From Contendibacter sp031732755 (lineage in GTDB: Bacteria; Pseudomonadota; Gammaproteobacteria; Competibacterales; Competibacteraceae): 64,000 nt of DNA. A program made the translations under genes and the position numbers. Of the stretch, positions 34,642 through 43,009 are shown one piece after another. Positions within the stretch are counted from its first letter, which is position 1. Each line of letters starts with the position of its first letter. The notes beneath the pieces were generated by a model, which was given only the letters and a program-made list of their open reading frames with translations, searched no databases and was not told the origin of the DNA. The stretch covers positions 1-64,000 of the forward strand of contig JAVMKI010000075.1 in assembly GCA_031732755.1 (NCBI GenBank), given 5' to 3'.

Positions 34642-36462
34642 ATGAAGAAAAGCAAGCTTTGCAAAGCTATCGCGATGGCGGCCGCGCTGGGTGGGGCCGG
34701 TCTTGGTGTGTACACATCGGCGAATGCCGTTAACCTGCCCGCCAATGGCTTGGGCGAGGCGCTGATTTTCCCCTATTACACCACGCGGGATGGTTGGCAG
34801 ACGACGTTGAGTTTCTTGAATACGGATGAGAGAAACCTCATTGCGGTCAAATTCCGCTTTTATGAGGGATACAACTCTCGCGATGCTCTGGACTTTAATG
34901 TTTTCCTGTCGCCTGGCGATGTGTTTTCGGCGGTCGTCGAAGAAGGCGCCAGTGGTCCAGTGCTCCGGCGCGCACCCAATGACACCACCTGCACTTCACC
35001 GTATATCGCGTTTGGTAATACCACGGCAAACCCGGCGGTGGCGAGTGGCTCCTTGGCGCTCAGCACGGCTGCTTTTACCGGGAATTCCTTGGTGAATGGA
35101 GCTAACCGCACCAACGACGACGGCGGACCCAAGGATGTGGATCGTCTACGCGAAGGCTATGTGATAGCCATCGTTATGGGCCATTGGCCTGTCCCTGCGG
35201 CCGCCCCCGCAGCGGGTACGGACGCCAGAACCCTGTACGATACCATTCACGATGCGACAGGCCAGAACACTGTGGCGGAGTGCCAGGCGGCCGCCAACCT
35301 GTTTACCCAAGCCAAGGTGCGGAGCTTCTTGGCGCCAGCGTTTGGTGAACCGATCAATGCGCTGCGGGGTAACTTTACCCTCCTGAATGTGGGTCGGGGG
35401 ACTTCCGTGGGTGGCAACGCGGTGGCGTTGGCCAATTTCATGACGGTCACCCCTCTGGGAACCGATACCATCACTGGTGCGGGGTTAGTTCCGCCGGCCC
35501 CGGTGGGTGTCGCGCCGCGTCCCGCGTGCACCGTGCTTTTCAGTGATCAATTCGGTCCGCCGACGGGTACTCCCGTGGTGTGGGATCCCAATGCCAATGC
35601 CGCTGCCTGCCCCAACTTGATCACGGCGCAGCAGCCGTTCTGGTTCCTGGATCCCAGTTTGAACGATGCTTATCCGCGGGGCGCTGTAAACATTGAAAAT
35701 GCGGTGCCTGGGGTGGCGGGTCTGGGTGTAACGGGCCCGATAACCGGTTTTACCTATGGTTTCCAGGCGGTGAGCGAACTCCTGCGCGCCAAGACCATCG
35801 TGAACGAGTGGAGCGTCAACCCGAACCTGGGGGTGTCGAGCGCGTGGGTGGTCACCCATCCGACCAAGGGGTTCTTTGTTGATCGCGATGCGTCTGATAG
35901 CCCGCAGGCGGCGGTGAATACCATCCGGTTCCCCTCCGCGGGACCGGCTTACAGCGTGCCACCGATCGTTGTCGATGGCCGTATGGCGCCGTTTGCCAAA
36001 ACCTTCCGGGGGACGGGATCAGATACCGCCAGCACGGATGGAACTTCCTGTAACCAGGTCGGTTTCAGGCTCTTTAACCGTGATGAGTACAGCACAGCTC
36101 CGGATGCGGGCGGTGTGGTTCCCTCGCCTGCCCAGCCGCTGCCCAATCTGGCGTTGTGCTATGAGGCCAACGTGATCCCCTTCACGGCGGGCGATCCGGT
36201 GTTCCTCAGCCGCCTGCTGCCGCAGCAAATCCAGAATGTCTACGATGCGGTTGCCACAGTGACGAGCGCCAATGCGACGATGTCGAAACCTTTCGGTTGG
36301 ATGCGTCTCGACTTGGACACCGATTCGGCGGCGCAAGTAGGTACGACCACTTTGGCGGGTCCAGGGTTGCCGGCAGTGGGCTTCATGCTCCGGCAGCGCG
36401 TGATTCCGGGGACGGCGGATACCTATAGCGATATTTCCGACCACTCCTATAGCCGTCAATAA
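34642..36462 (+). CDS. Exported protein of unknown function, highly polar body
   Basis: This 606-residue product begins with a signal peptide (cleaved near ANA, about residue 26). The mature start VNLPANGLGEALIFPYYTTRDGWQTTLSFLN is a pattern I have seen in other secreted proteins of gammaproteobacteria, but no function is known to me. Several cysteines (CTS, CQAA, CTVLF, CPN, CNQ, CYE) could form disulfides. AAGGAG is 6 bases before the ATG. It is a monocistronic unit ending in a strong terminator. Confidence 0.75.
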   Translation: MKKSKLCKAIAMAAALGGAGLGVYTSANAVNLPANGLGEALIFPYYTTRDGWQTTLSFLNTDERNLIAVKFRFYEGYNSRDALDFNVFLSPGDVFSAVVEEGASGPVLRRAPNDTTCTSPYIAFGNTTANPAVASGSLALSTAAFTGNSLVNGANRTNDDGGPKDVDRLREGYVIAIVMGHWPVPAAAPAAGTDARTLYDTIHDATGQNTVAECQAAANLFTQAKVRSFLAPAFGEPINALRGNFTLLNVGRGTSVGGNAVALANFMTVTPLGTDTITGAGLVPPAPVGVAPRPACTVLFSDQFGPPTGTPVVWDPNANAAACPNLITAQQPFWFLDPSLNDAYPRGAVNIENAVPGVAGLGVTGPITGFTYGFQAVSELLRAKTIVNEWSVNPNLGVSSAWVVTHPTKGFFVDRDASDSPQAAVNTIRFPSAGPAYSVPPIVVDGRMAPFAKTFRGTGSDTASTDGTSCNQVGFRLFNRDEYSTAPDAGGVVPSPAQPLPNLALCYEANVIPFTAGDPVFLSRLLPQQIQNVYDAVATVTSANATMSKPFGWMRLDLDTDSAAQVGTTTLAGPGLPAVGFMLRQRVIPGTADTYSDISDHSYSRQ

Positions 36463-36480
36463 GGTTGTGATCTTCGGTCT

Positions 36481-36505
36481 GCTTGGGGTTTTCGACGCCC
36501 CAAGC
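36481..36505 (+). repeat. Hairpin downstream of the exported protein gene
   Basis: GCTTGGGG and CCCCAAGC pair perfectly around a 9-base loop, 18 bases after the stop. There is no T-run after it. It precedes a stronger terminator. Confidence 0.5.
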
Positions 36506-36521
36506 CGGCTTTGACCAAGCC

Positions 36522-36562
36522 AAATCGCTGATGCCGGGATTCCAGCATCGGCGATTTTTTTT
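36522..36562 (+). terminator. Rho-independent terminator after the exported protein gene
   Basis: A 16-bp stem with one G-T pair and one mismatch (AAATCGCTGATGCCGG with CCAGCATCGGCGATTT) is followed by eight T. It is 59 bases past the stop at 36462. Confidence 0.8.
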
Positions 36563-36591
36563 CAGGGACTCACTGCATTGTGTTCTCGACC

Positions 36592-37596
36592 ATGACCCAT
36601 TTCGTCGCTCGTAAAGTTGCTTTTGACTATTCAAGTCTGTGTGGCTCGCCGGTTCGTCCCATTCAGCGGGTGGCTTGCTGGGTGAACCGATATGTCGTGG
36701 CGATGGTCGCCTTATTCGCGGTTTGGGGTATCGCGTGGGCTCAGCAGCAACCGCCGTCTTCGATTGCTCCAGAAACCCCCTTGATCAAGGGCGCTGAGGT
36801 GGTGGTGACAGTAGCGGATTACCAACAGGGATTATTGGCGCTGTCACCCGAGCAGCAACGCCTGATCGAGAAGGACCCCAACCGATTGCGAGAGTTGTTG
36901 TTCGAGATTTATGTCGAACGGATGCTGGAACGCGAGGCGCGGCAGCAGGGTTTGGACAAACAACCCCATGTTGAAGCGTTATTTGCGCAAGCCCCGCGCA
37001 AGATTCTGGTCGATGCGATTGTCGAGCAGGAGCGCAGCAAGCCCCTGCCGCAAGCCGATTTTACCGCGCTTGCCGAAGAGTACTATCTGACGCATAAAAA
37101 AGATTATGCCCAGCCGGAGCGAGTCCAAGTCGCTCATATTCTTTGGAGCCTGAAGTGTGATTGCGAAGATAACAGGGGCTCGAAACATGCCCAGGCCGAG
37201 ACGGTGCTTAAGGAATTGCGCGCTGGAGCTGATTTTAGTGAATTGGCGAAAAAGTATTCGGAGGATCAAAAGACTGCGGCCAATGGGGGTAATCTAGGTC
37301 AGTGGTTCACTCGCGGTATGTTGGCGAAATCCTTCGAAGATGCAGCTTTCGCACTTTCCGAACCGGGCGTCTTGAGCGATGTGGTTAAAACGGACTACGG
37401 TTACCATATCATCAAGCTGATTGCCCACCAGCCGGCTGGTACTCAGCCATTCGAACAGGTGAAGGGGCGAATCATTGAGGACTTGACCAAGCAATACCAC
37501 GCAAACGCTCAAAAAGCCTTTGTAGGGCAATATTACCCTACGGCAGAACAGTTTAATAACGCGGCCATTAACGCCCTGATCGCTAAGCCTCGGTAA
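36592..37596 (+). CDS. PpiC-type (parvulin) peptidyl-prolyl isomerase, exported
   Basis: The protein is a rotamase that helps fold exported proteins. From the ATG at 36592 it is 334 residues. A hydrophobic signal (YVVAMVALFAVWGIAWA) is at about 33-50, then an N-terminal helical chaperone part with ERMLEREARQQGLDK. The parvulin domain spans about 178-290, with VAHILW, GADFSELAKKYSEDQ, NGGNLGQWFTRGM and YGYHIIKL. The long N-terminus before the signal is unusual, so the true start may lie later. GTG 36580 is another option. The start lies close behind a terminator, so its promoter is not obvious. Confidence 0.82.
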   Translation: MTHFVARKVAFDYSSLCGSPVRPIQRVACWVNRYVVAMVALFAVWGIAWAQQQPPSSIAPETPLIKGAEVVVTVADYQQGLLALSPEQQRLIEKDPNRLRELLFEIYVERMLEREARQQGLDKQPHVEALFAQAPRKILVDAIVEQERSKPLPQADFTALAEEYYLTHKKDYAQPERVQVAHILWSLKCDCEDNRGSKHAQAETVLKELRAGADFSELAKKYSEDQKTAANGGNLGQWFTRGMLAKSFEDAAFALSEPGVLSDVVKTDYGYHIIKLIAHQPAGTQPFEQVKGRIIEDLTKQYHANAQKAFVGQYYPTAEQFNNAAINALIAKPR

Positions 37597-37643
37597 ACTT
37601 TACTCGTGGGTAGTAAAAGTAGGTCAGGCAAAAGTGTAGCGCT

Positions 37644-37674
37644 GCTCGACCTGGTTGGTCGGCGAATGTCGAGC
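37644..37674. repeat. Inverted repeat downstream of the isomerase gene
   Basis: GCTCGAC and GTCGAGC form a 7-bp stem around a 17-base loop. It lies between the convergent isomerase and sulfotransferase genes and has no T-run. Confidence 0.3.
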
Positions 37675-37780
37675 AAAGCCGGCGCCTGAACCTACTTGGC
37701 TCCTTCGTCTTGGGAGGGAAGGGACTTGGGGGGAAAGGAGCATCATGCGCCACCATCATCGGTGACGGCGGTGGTACCTC

Positions 37781-39526
37781 CTAAGGTTGCGGAACGAGCA
37801 TGGCTTGGTTTCGGGAACGCATCTCGACATCGCAGCCCCGGTGCAGCCAGGGGATAATCTCAGGCCGGGCATGACCGAACAGCAGCGGCGGGCGCGTTGG
37901 ATTTTCATGGTAAAAACCCCGGATCCGTCGGTACTCCTCGCCATAGGTTTGCAGACGCTGGGGAAGTTCCGCAGTGGGTTGGTTGGTGATCGCGCCGCCG
38001 TGAACCTGATGAAAGGTGGCTTCGCCTAGCAGCGTGATTAGCAGAGAATTCGGTAATTCGCACGCCCGGCGATAAAAATCCAGATTGACGAACCCGCCGC
38101 CCGGTAGCTGGAACCGTTCGTCGAATCCCGCCAGTTCGTCGAACAGCGACCGGGACAGAAAAATCAGATTACTTTCGTGCAGCGTGCCGAGCCAACCGGT
38201 GGGACTGGAGCCAGCCAGCGCGCTGATGTCGAAGAGTCGGTAGCCATGGTGACGCCAGTCAATGCGGGCTAGCAATTCATCCTCGGCAGCCCGATTGTAG
38301 CCATGGCCGATGGATTCCATTTGGACATCCGGTCCCAGATGAAACCCCACCGTACCCACCACGGCCCGCTCGAAACGGCCAAGGCATTGCATGGCCAGGG
38401 CGATCACGCCCGGTGTTGCCAACCGCGCGCCGTCAATCATGACGCCAACAAAGGGCGCTTTCGACAATGCCACGCCGTGGTTGATCGCACCTGCCGGCGA
38501 TGGTGACGCTTGCTCGATGCGCACGTAACGGAAGTTAGCGCCGAACGCCGCCACGTCTTCAGGTGTCAGCGGTTCGGTGGAACCGTTCTCGACCACGATC
38601 ACCTCATAGTCATTGCCGCTCACCCCCAATTGGTAAGCGGGCGACAGCGAATACAGGGTGCGTGGCGCCTCCCGCCGCATGTTGTACACCACGACGATGA
38701 CCGAAAGCTGTGGAGTTTGGACAGGCAGCGCGACGACAGGCTGGGACCGATCCGGACGAAATGGGGCGACGATCCTGGACAGCCAGCGGCTTGGCCAAGC
38801 TGGGGTCAAGCGGCGATTGGCCACCTCATGCAATTCGCGATATAGCGCCGCCACGGATGGCGATAGATTGTCGTCGTCCAGCTTCGCTTGATTACGGCGT
38901 AAGGCGGATTCGAAAAAAGTAAAGCCAGTTTCCGGCGTGCTCAATCCCAGCAACGGCGTGATTTTTCGCAATCGCTGGTGATAGCGTTCGGGCGGCCAGT
39001 CGAAGCAGAGCAGGGGAAACCCGAAACGTTTCTGAATCTCAAGCAGCCGGCGATTGTAGGTTTCCCAAAGTGCCAGGCTTTTTTCGATGGAAAACCCGTT
39101 GCGGGCCTGGAGCGAGGCCGCAACCGCCAAGGGATGACGAAAGGTGCCAACGAAACGGGCCGTAGACAATCTTTCCAGCCAACCCTCCAAAGTCAGTAGG
39201 GTGCGCGGGTCCTTGAAACCCCAGAGCCGATCGGTCGGATAGGTGGCGATGATAGCGTCGCGCCGCGCCTGGTGCTCCGCTGACCAGACCACCCGTTCCG
39301 GAGGCGCATCCCAGGCACCGCCGTTAGCTCGCAGCACGCTGTCCTGCAAATCCATGATTGCGTGGCTTTCGCGATTGCCCTTGGCGTTGTGCGGGGCGGC
39401 GGTATTGACCTCACCCAGATATAATCCTGCTTCCTGCAAACTGCCCGCCAGGCAACTGGTGCCACTGCGGTGCATGCCCAGGATTAGTACGGCCGGGACA
39501 AAGGGAGTCAGTGAGTGATGGGTCAT
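37781..39526 (-). CDS. Sulfotransferase-GT2 glycosyltransferase fusion
   Basis: The 581-residue product joins two domains. Residues ~10-250 are a sulfotransferase: the P-loop-like 5'-PSB motif is LGMHRSGTS near 17, and the 3'-PB motif is FRHPLAVAASL near 130. From about 275 a GT2 domain begins (LSVIVVVYNM), with VVENGST near 308; the canonical DXD is replaced by IDGAR. Catalytic activity of the GT domain is therefore uncertain. It is divergent from the gene at 39693, which has a homologous sulfotransferase domain. It probably modifies a surface glycan. The ATG at 39526 is preferred to TTG 39529. Confidence 0.82.
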   Translation of the reverse strand: MTHHSLTPFVPAVLILGMHRSGTSCLAGSLQEAGLYLGEVNTAAPHNAKGNRESHAIMDLQDSVLRANGGAWDAPPERVVWSAEHQARRDAIIATYPTDRLWGFKDPRTLLTLEGWLERLSTARFVGTFRHPLAVAASLQARNGFSIEKSLALWETYNRRLLEIQKRFGFPLLCFDWPPERYHQRLRKITPLLGLSTPETGFTFFESALRRNQAKLDDDNLSPSVAALYRELHEVANRRLTPAWPSRWLSRIVAPFRPDRSQPVVALPVQTPQLSVIVVVYNMRREAPRTLYSLSPAYQLGVSGNDYEVIVVENGSTEPLTPEDVAAFGANFRYVRIEQASPSPAGAINHGVALSKAPFVGVMIDGARLATPGVIALAMQCLGRFERAVVGTVGFHLGPDVQMESIGHGYNRAAEDELLARIDWRHHGYRLFDISALAGSSPTGWLGTLHESNLIFLSRSLFDELAGFDERFQLPGGGFVNLDFYRRACELPNSLLITLLGEATFHQVHGGAITNQPTAELPQRLQTYGEEYRRIRGFYHENPTRPPLLFGHARPEIIPWLHRGCDVEMRSRNQAMLVPQP

Positions 39527-39692
39527 CAATGCAAAGGCTCTTCAGTGAGGAGTGACAGTGATTGGCGTTTTTCAGTCGCTGGGATGTTCTGGTACAGCGT
39601 CGGTTGCCCATCCGCGAACATTTAAGTTTTAATCACGGTTCAGCGATTCGCCGATGGAGAGTCGGTTCTTCAGAAGCTAAGGAATAAAGAAT
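39527..39692. other. Intergenic region between divergent sulfotransferase fusions
   Basis: The 166 bases here must hold both promoters. The stretch nearest 39693 is AT-rich (TAAGGAATAAAG just before the ATG, providing an SD-like AAGGA). I could not pick a confident -35/-10 pair. Confidence 0.4.
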
Positions 39693-42600
39693 ATGCAAAT
39701 CATCGTACTGGGCATGCACCGTTCGGGAACCTCGGCGGTCGCTCGCCTGCTCAACATGATGGGCGCGTACTTCGCGCCGCCAGAATTGGCCATGCCGGCC
39801 AACGAAGATAATGAGAAAGGTTACTGGGAACGCTGGGACGTGTTCGGCCTGCACGAGGACATGCTGCGCGAACTGGGCTGGGCTTGGGACCGGATCAGCT
39901 GTTTCGACGCCCGCCGCCTGGTCGAGCCGGGTTTCGTGGCCAAATTTCGCCCTCAGGCGGAGAGAATTTTGCTCGATCTGGATGCCCGCCGCCCCTGGAT
40001 GCTCAAGGACCCGCGCATCAACCTGCTGCTTCCCTTCTGGAAACCGCTGTTGGAGGCGCCCGTCTGCGTTCATGTTCACCGTAGCCCGATTCAGGTTGCC
40101 CAATCACTGCACAAGCGCGAAGGTTTTCCACTCTCCCTGGGGCTGGCGCTCTGGGAACAATACAGTTTGCTGGGTCTGGCGCATTCCGAGGCGATCCCAC
40201 GATTGCTGGTATCTTACCACGACCTGATGACTCAGCCGGTGGAAACCCTCCAGCGCTTGCATGCGCAACTGATGGAATTGCAAGTCCAGGGATTACGTTT
40301 GCCTTCGGCTCGGGAAATCGAGGCGTTCATTGAGCCGCGCCTTTATCATCAGCAGGGTGACCGGGTTTTTCAAAGCGGCTACGCTAACACCCAACAGGCG
40401 TGGTTGGATCAGGCATTCACCACAGGCGATGTGCTGTTCTTGTCCCCGTTACCCACTCTGTCCGTCGGTGCGACGGAAATCTTGCGGGGCCACGAAGAAC
40501 GCCATACGCTGCTCACTCACTTTGACCATCTTCGCCATCGGCGCGAGCAGCTCGGGCGGGTGCTGCACGCCCGGAAAGCAGCCGGTGTGGAACAACGCGC
40601 CCGGAGCGAGACTTATGAAGGTTACTGGCGAGCGGCGGAAGAGCGGATCGCTGCTTTGGAGCAGGCCGCCAACGAACGGCAAGCCCAGGCGGAAGAGCGG
40701 ATCGCTGCTTTGGAACAGGCTGCTGACGAACGACAAGCCCAGGCGGAAGAGCGAATTGCCGCCCTGAAACAGGTTGCCGACGAACGGCGGGCCCAGGCGG
40801 AAGCGCAGATCGCCACCCTGGAGCAGACCGCCAGAGCACGGCAAGCCCAGGCGAAGGAGCAGATCGCCGCCCTGGAACAGGCCGCCAGGGAACAGCAAGT
40901 TGAAATCGAAAGGTATCGAAGCCAATGGCAGGTGGCGGAGGGGCAGGTCGTCGCCCTGCAACAGCGACTCGAACAACGTGAGCAAACCCTGGAGCGTCTG
41001 CAGCATTGGCTGGTTGCCCTGGCAGGCAATATCGAAGCAGTTTTTGGCTCGCTCACATGGCGAGCGGGTAACCTGTTGACCCGGATCGCCTTGGTTCTGC
41101 TGTGGCGCAAGCCAGATCCTGGGGCGCGCGGCCAGATTCTCCAAATTCTCCAGGACATGGCGGAATGGCGGCGGACGCATCCGAGCATGGATCCTCCACT
41201 CGCGCTGATCCCGGCGCAGGACCGCGTGCCGCCCGGACCCGCCAGGCCGGAGCGCTACGCCCACTTACCAGTATTGACCCTGCCCAGCGCGAGCGCCTAC
41301 AAAAAATGGTATGCCCATCATCGCTGCAAGGCCGAGGATCTGGAACAACAGCGGCGGGAGATTCAGGAGTGGCCGGAGACGCCGCTCGTTTCGCTGGCCA
41401 TTCCCTGCTATAACAGCCCGTCGCATTGGTTGGACGCTTTGTTGGCTAGTATCCATCGGCAAAGCTATCCGGACTGGGAGTGCATTCTGGTGGACGATGC
41501 ATCCCCGCGCTTTGAGCATCTGGCGGTCATCGATCGCTGGCGCGGCCAGGACAGCCGGTTCCGGCTGATCCAGCACGATCATAACCAGGGAGTTGGCGGC
41601 GCCTCTCAGACGGGTTTGGAAGCAGCGCGAGGCGAGTACTTCGCGGTCGTGGATCACGATGACTTACTGGAGCCCGACGCCCTGTACGAAGTGGCGAAAA
41701 CGATTCGGGAGCATCATCCCGATGTGATGTACTCCGACGAGATGTTGGTTCGCAACAATGGCCGGATCATTCGCTGCGAATTCAGACCCCAGTTCAGCTA
41801 TCATTTCCTGTTGTCCCATCCCTACATCGTCCATCTCACCGCGTTTCGCCGTGATCTATTGCTCCAGGTGGGCGGATTCGACCAGAGTCTCCAGGTCAGC
41901 CAGGATTACGATCTGCTGCTGCGGGTGGCAGCAGTCACCCACGATTTTCGCCACATCCCCAAGGTACTGTATCAGTGGCGCATTCATCCTGCTTCCACCG
42001 GCCACCAGCAAATGGCCAGGGTCACCGAGAATTCCCTGGCCGCCTTGAACCGGCATCTACGCTTGGCGGGGCTTGCCGAGGACGAGGCGTTGGCTGTGGC
42101 AGGGTTGTCGTTCAATTTTTTCCGCGTGCGCTACAAGATTGAGCCAGCCACTGTCTCAATTATTATCCCAACTCGCGACCGGGTGGATTTGCTCAGGATG
42201 TGCGTGGAATCGCTATTGAGCAGAACCCGCTTGCCCGCTGGGGTCGCGCTGGAGCTGATTGTGGCGAACAATGGTTCCAGTCAGCCGGATACTCTGGCTT
42301 ATTTCGCTGAACTAGAAAAACAGGGACATCGGGTAGTGGACGCGCCTGGATCCTTTAATTTTTCTCGGATCAATAATATCGCGGCGGCGCGGGCCCAGGG
42401 TGAATTTCTGTTGTTCCTGAACAATGACATCGAGATCGTGGAACCCGATTGGCTGGAGGCGATGCTGGAACCAATGATCTGGGATAATGTGGGTGTGGTG
42501 GGCGCCAAGTTGCTATACCCGGACATTGGCCTGATCCAACATGCGGGAGTAGTCATTGGCTTCAACGGCATCGCCGCCCACGACCATCAGTTTTACTCGG

Positions 42601-42986
42601 AATACGAGAATGGCCGTTTAGCGCCCGGTCACCACCATGCGTTATTGGCGGTGCGCGAGTGCATGGCGGTGACCGCCGCCTGCATGCTGATTCGGCGCGA
42701 GGCGTTCGATAAAGTGGGGGGGTTCGACACTGATTTGCAGGTGGGTTTCGGCGATACCGATTTGTGCTTGCGCTTGCGCCAGGCGGGTTATCTCTGTTTG
42801 TTTACGCCATACGCTCGGTTGATTCACCATGAATCCGCGACCCGCGGTTATGATGCCGTGGATACCCATCCAACGGACACTCAATTGTTTAAGGAGCGCT
42901 GGGCCGAACAATTGGCTGCGGGCGATCCCTACTACAACCCCAATTTGAGTTTGAGTGGCAGGTTATTTGCGCCACGATTGGGTTAG
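39693..42986 (+). CDS. Sulfotransferase, coiled coil and two GT2 domains
   Basis: The 1097-residue product has four parts. Residues 1-~270 are a sulfotransferase (GMHRSGTS near 6, HRSPIQVAQSL near 130). Residues 316-405 are five near-identical 18-residue repeats, continuing as coiled coil to ~430. A GT2 domain starts at ~566 (VSLAIPCYN) with VDDAS near 600 and DHDD near 653. A second GT2 domain starts at ~820 (VSIIIPTRDR) with LNNDIE near 909. It probably builds and sulfates a surface glycan. AAGGA lies about 9 bases upstream of the ATG. Confidence 0.87.
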   Translation: MQIIVLGMHRSGTSAVARLLNMMGAYFAPPELAMPANEDNEKGYWERWDVFGLHEDMLRELGWAWDRISCFDARRLVEPGFVAKFRPQAERILLDLDARRPWMLKDPRINLLLPFWKPLLEAPVCVHVHRSPIQVAQSLHKREGFPLSLGLALWEQYSLLGLAHSEAIPRLLVSYHDLMTQPVETLQRLHAQLMELQVQGLRLPSAREIEAFIEPRLYHQQGDRVFQSGYANTQQAWLDQAFTTGDVLFLSPLPTLSVGATEILRGHEERHTLLTHFDHLRHRREQLGRVLHARKAAGVEQRARSETYEGYWRAAEERIAALEQAANERQAQAEERIAALEQAADERQAQAEERIAALKQVADERRAQAEAQIATLEQTARARQAQAKEQIAALEQAAREQQVEIERYRSQWQVAEGQVVALQQRLEQREQTLERLQHWLVALAGNIEAVFGSLTWRAGNLLTRIALVLLWRKPDPGARGQILQILQDMAEWRRTHPSMDPPLALIPAQDRVPPGPARPERYAHLPVLTLPSASAYKKWYAHHRCKAEDLEQQRREIQEWPETPLVSLAIPCYNSPSHWLDALLASIHRQSYPDWECILVDDASPRFEHLAVIDRWRGQDSRFRLIQHDHNQGVGGASQTGLEAARGEYFAVVDHDDLLEPDALYEVAKTIREHHPDVMYSDEMLVRNNGRIIRCEFRPQFSYHFLLSHPYIVHLTAFRRDLLLQVGGFDQSLQVSQDYDLLLRVAAVTHDFRHIPKVLYQWRIHPASTGHQQMARVTENSLAALNRHLRLAGLAEDEALAVAGLSFNFFRVRYKIEPATVSIIIPTRDRVDLLRMCVESLLSRTRLPAGVALELIVANNGSSQPDTLAYFAELEKQGHRVVDAPGSFNFSRINNIAAARAQGEFLLFLNNDIEIVEPDWLEAMLEPMIWDNVGVVGAKLLYPDIGLIQHAGVVIGFNGIAAHDHQFYSEYENGRLAPGHHHALLAVRECMAVTAACMLIRREAFDKVGGFDTDLQVGFGDTDLCLRLRQAGYLCLFTPYARLIHHESATRGYDAVDTHPTDTQLFKERWAEQLAAGDPYYNPNLSLSGRLFAPRLG
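40638..40907 (+). repeat. Five 54-bp tandem repeats coding an 18-residue unit
   Basis: The unit is EERIAALEQAANERQAQA, with later copies diverging (for example EAQIATLEQTARARQAQA and KEQIAALEQAAREQQVEI). The units are in frame. 18 equals 7+11, which fits a coiled coil with a hendecad break. The first two copies are the most alike, so the array may vary between strains. Confidence 0.85.
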
Positions 42987-43009
42987 AGTGGTCGACTGTT
43001 ATTCATCAG

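Noticed and set aside
37597..37780. A gap searched for a small RNA or tRNA
   Set aside because: Only a 7-bp inverted repeat was found; no cloverleaf or promoter/terminator pair is convincing.
40638..40907. 54-bp repeats considered as a CRISPR or minisatellite
   Set aside because: Units are contiguous and in frame, and they encode a regular coiled coil in a long ORF.
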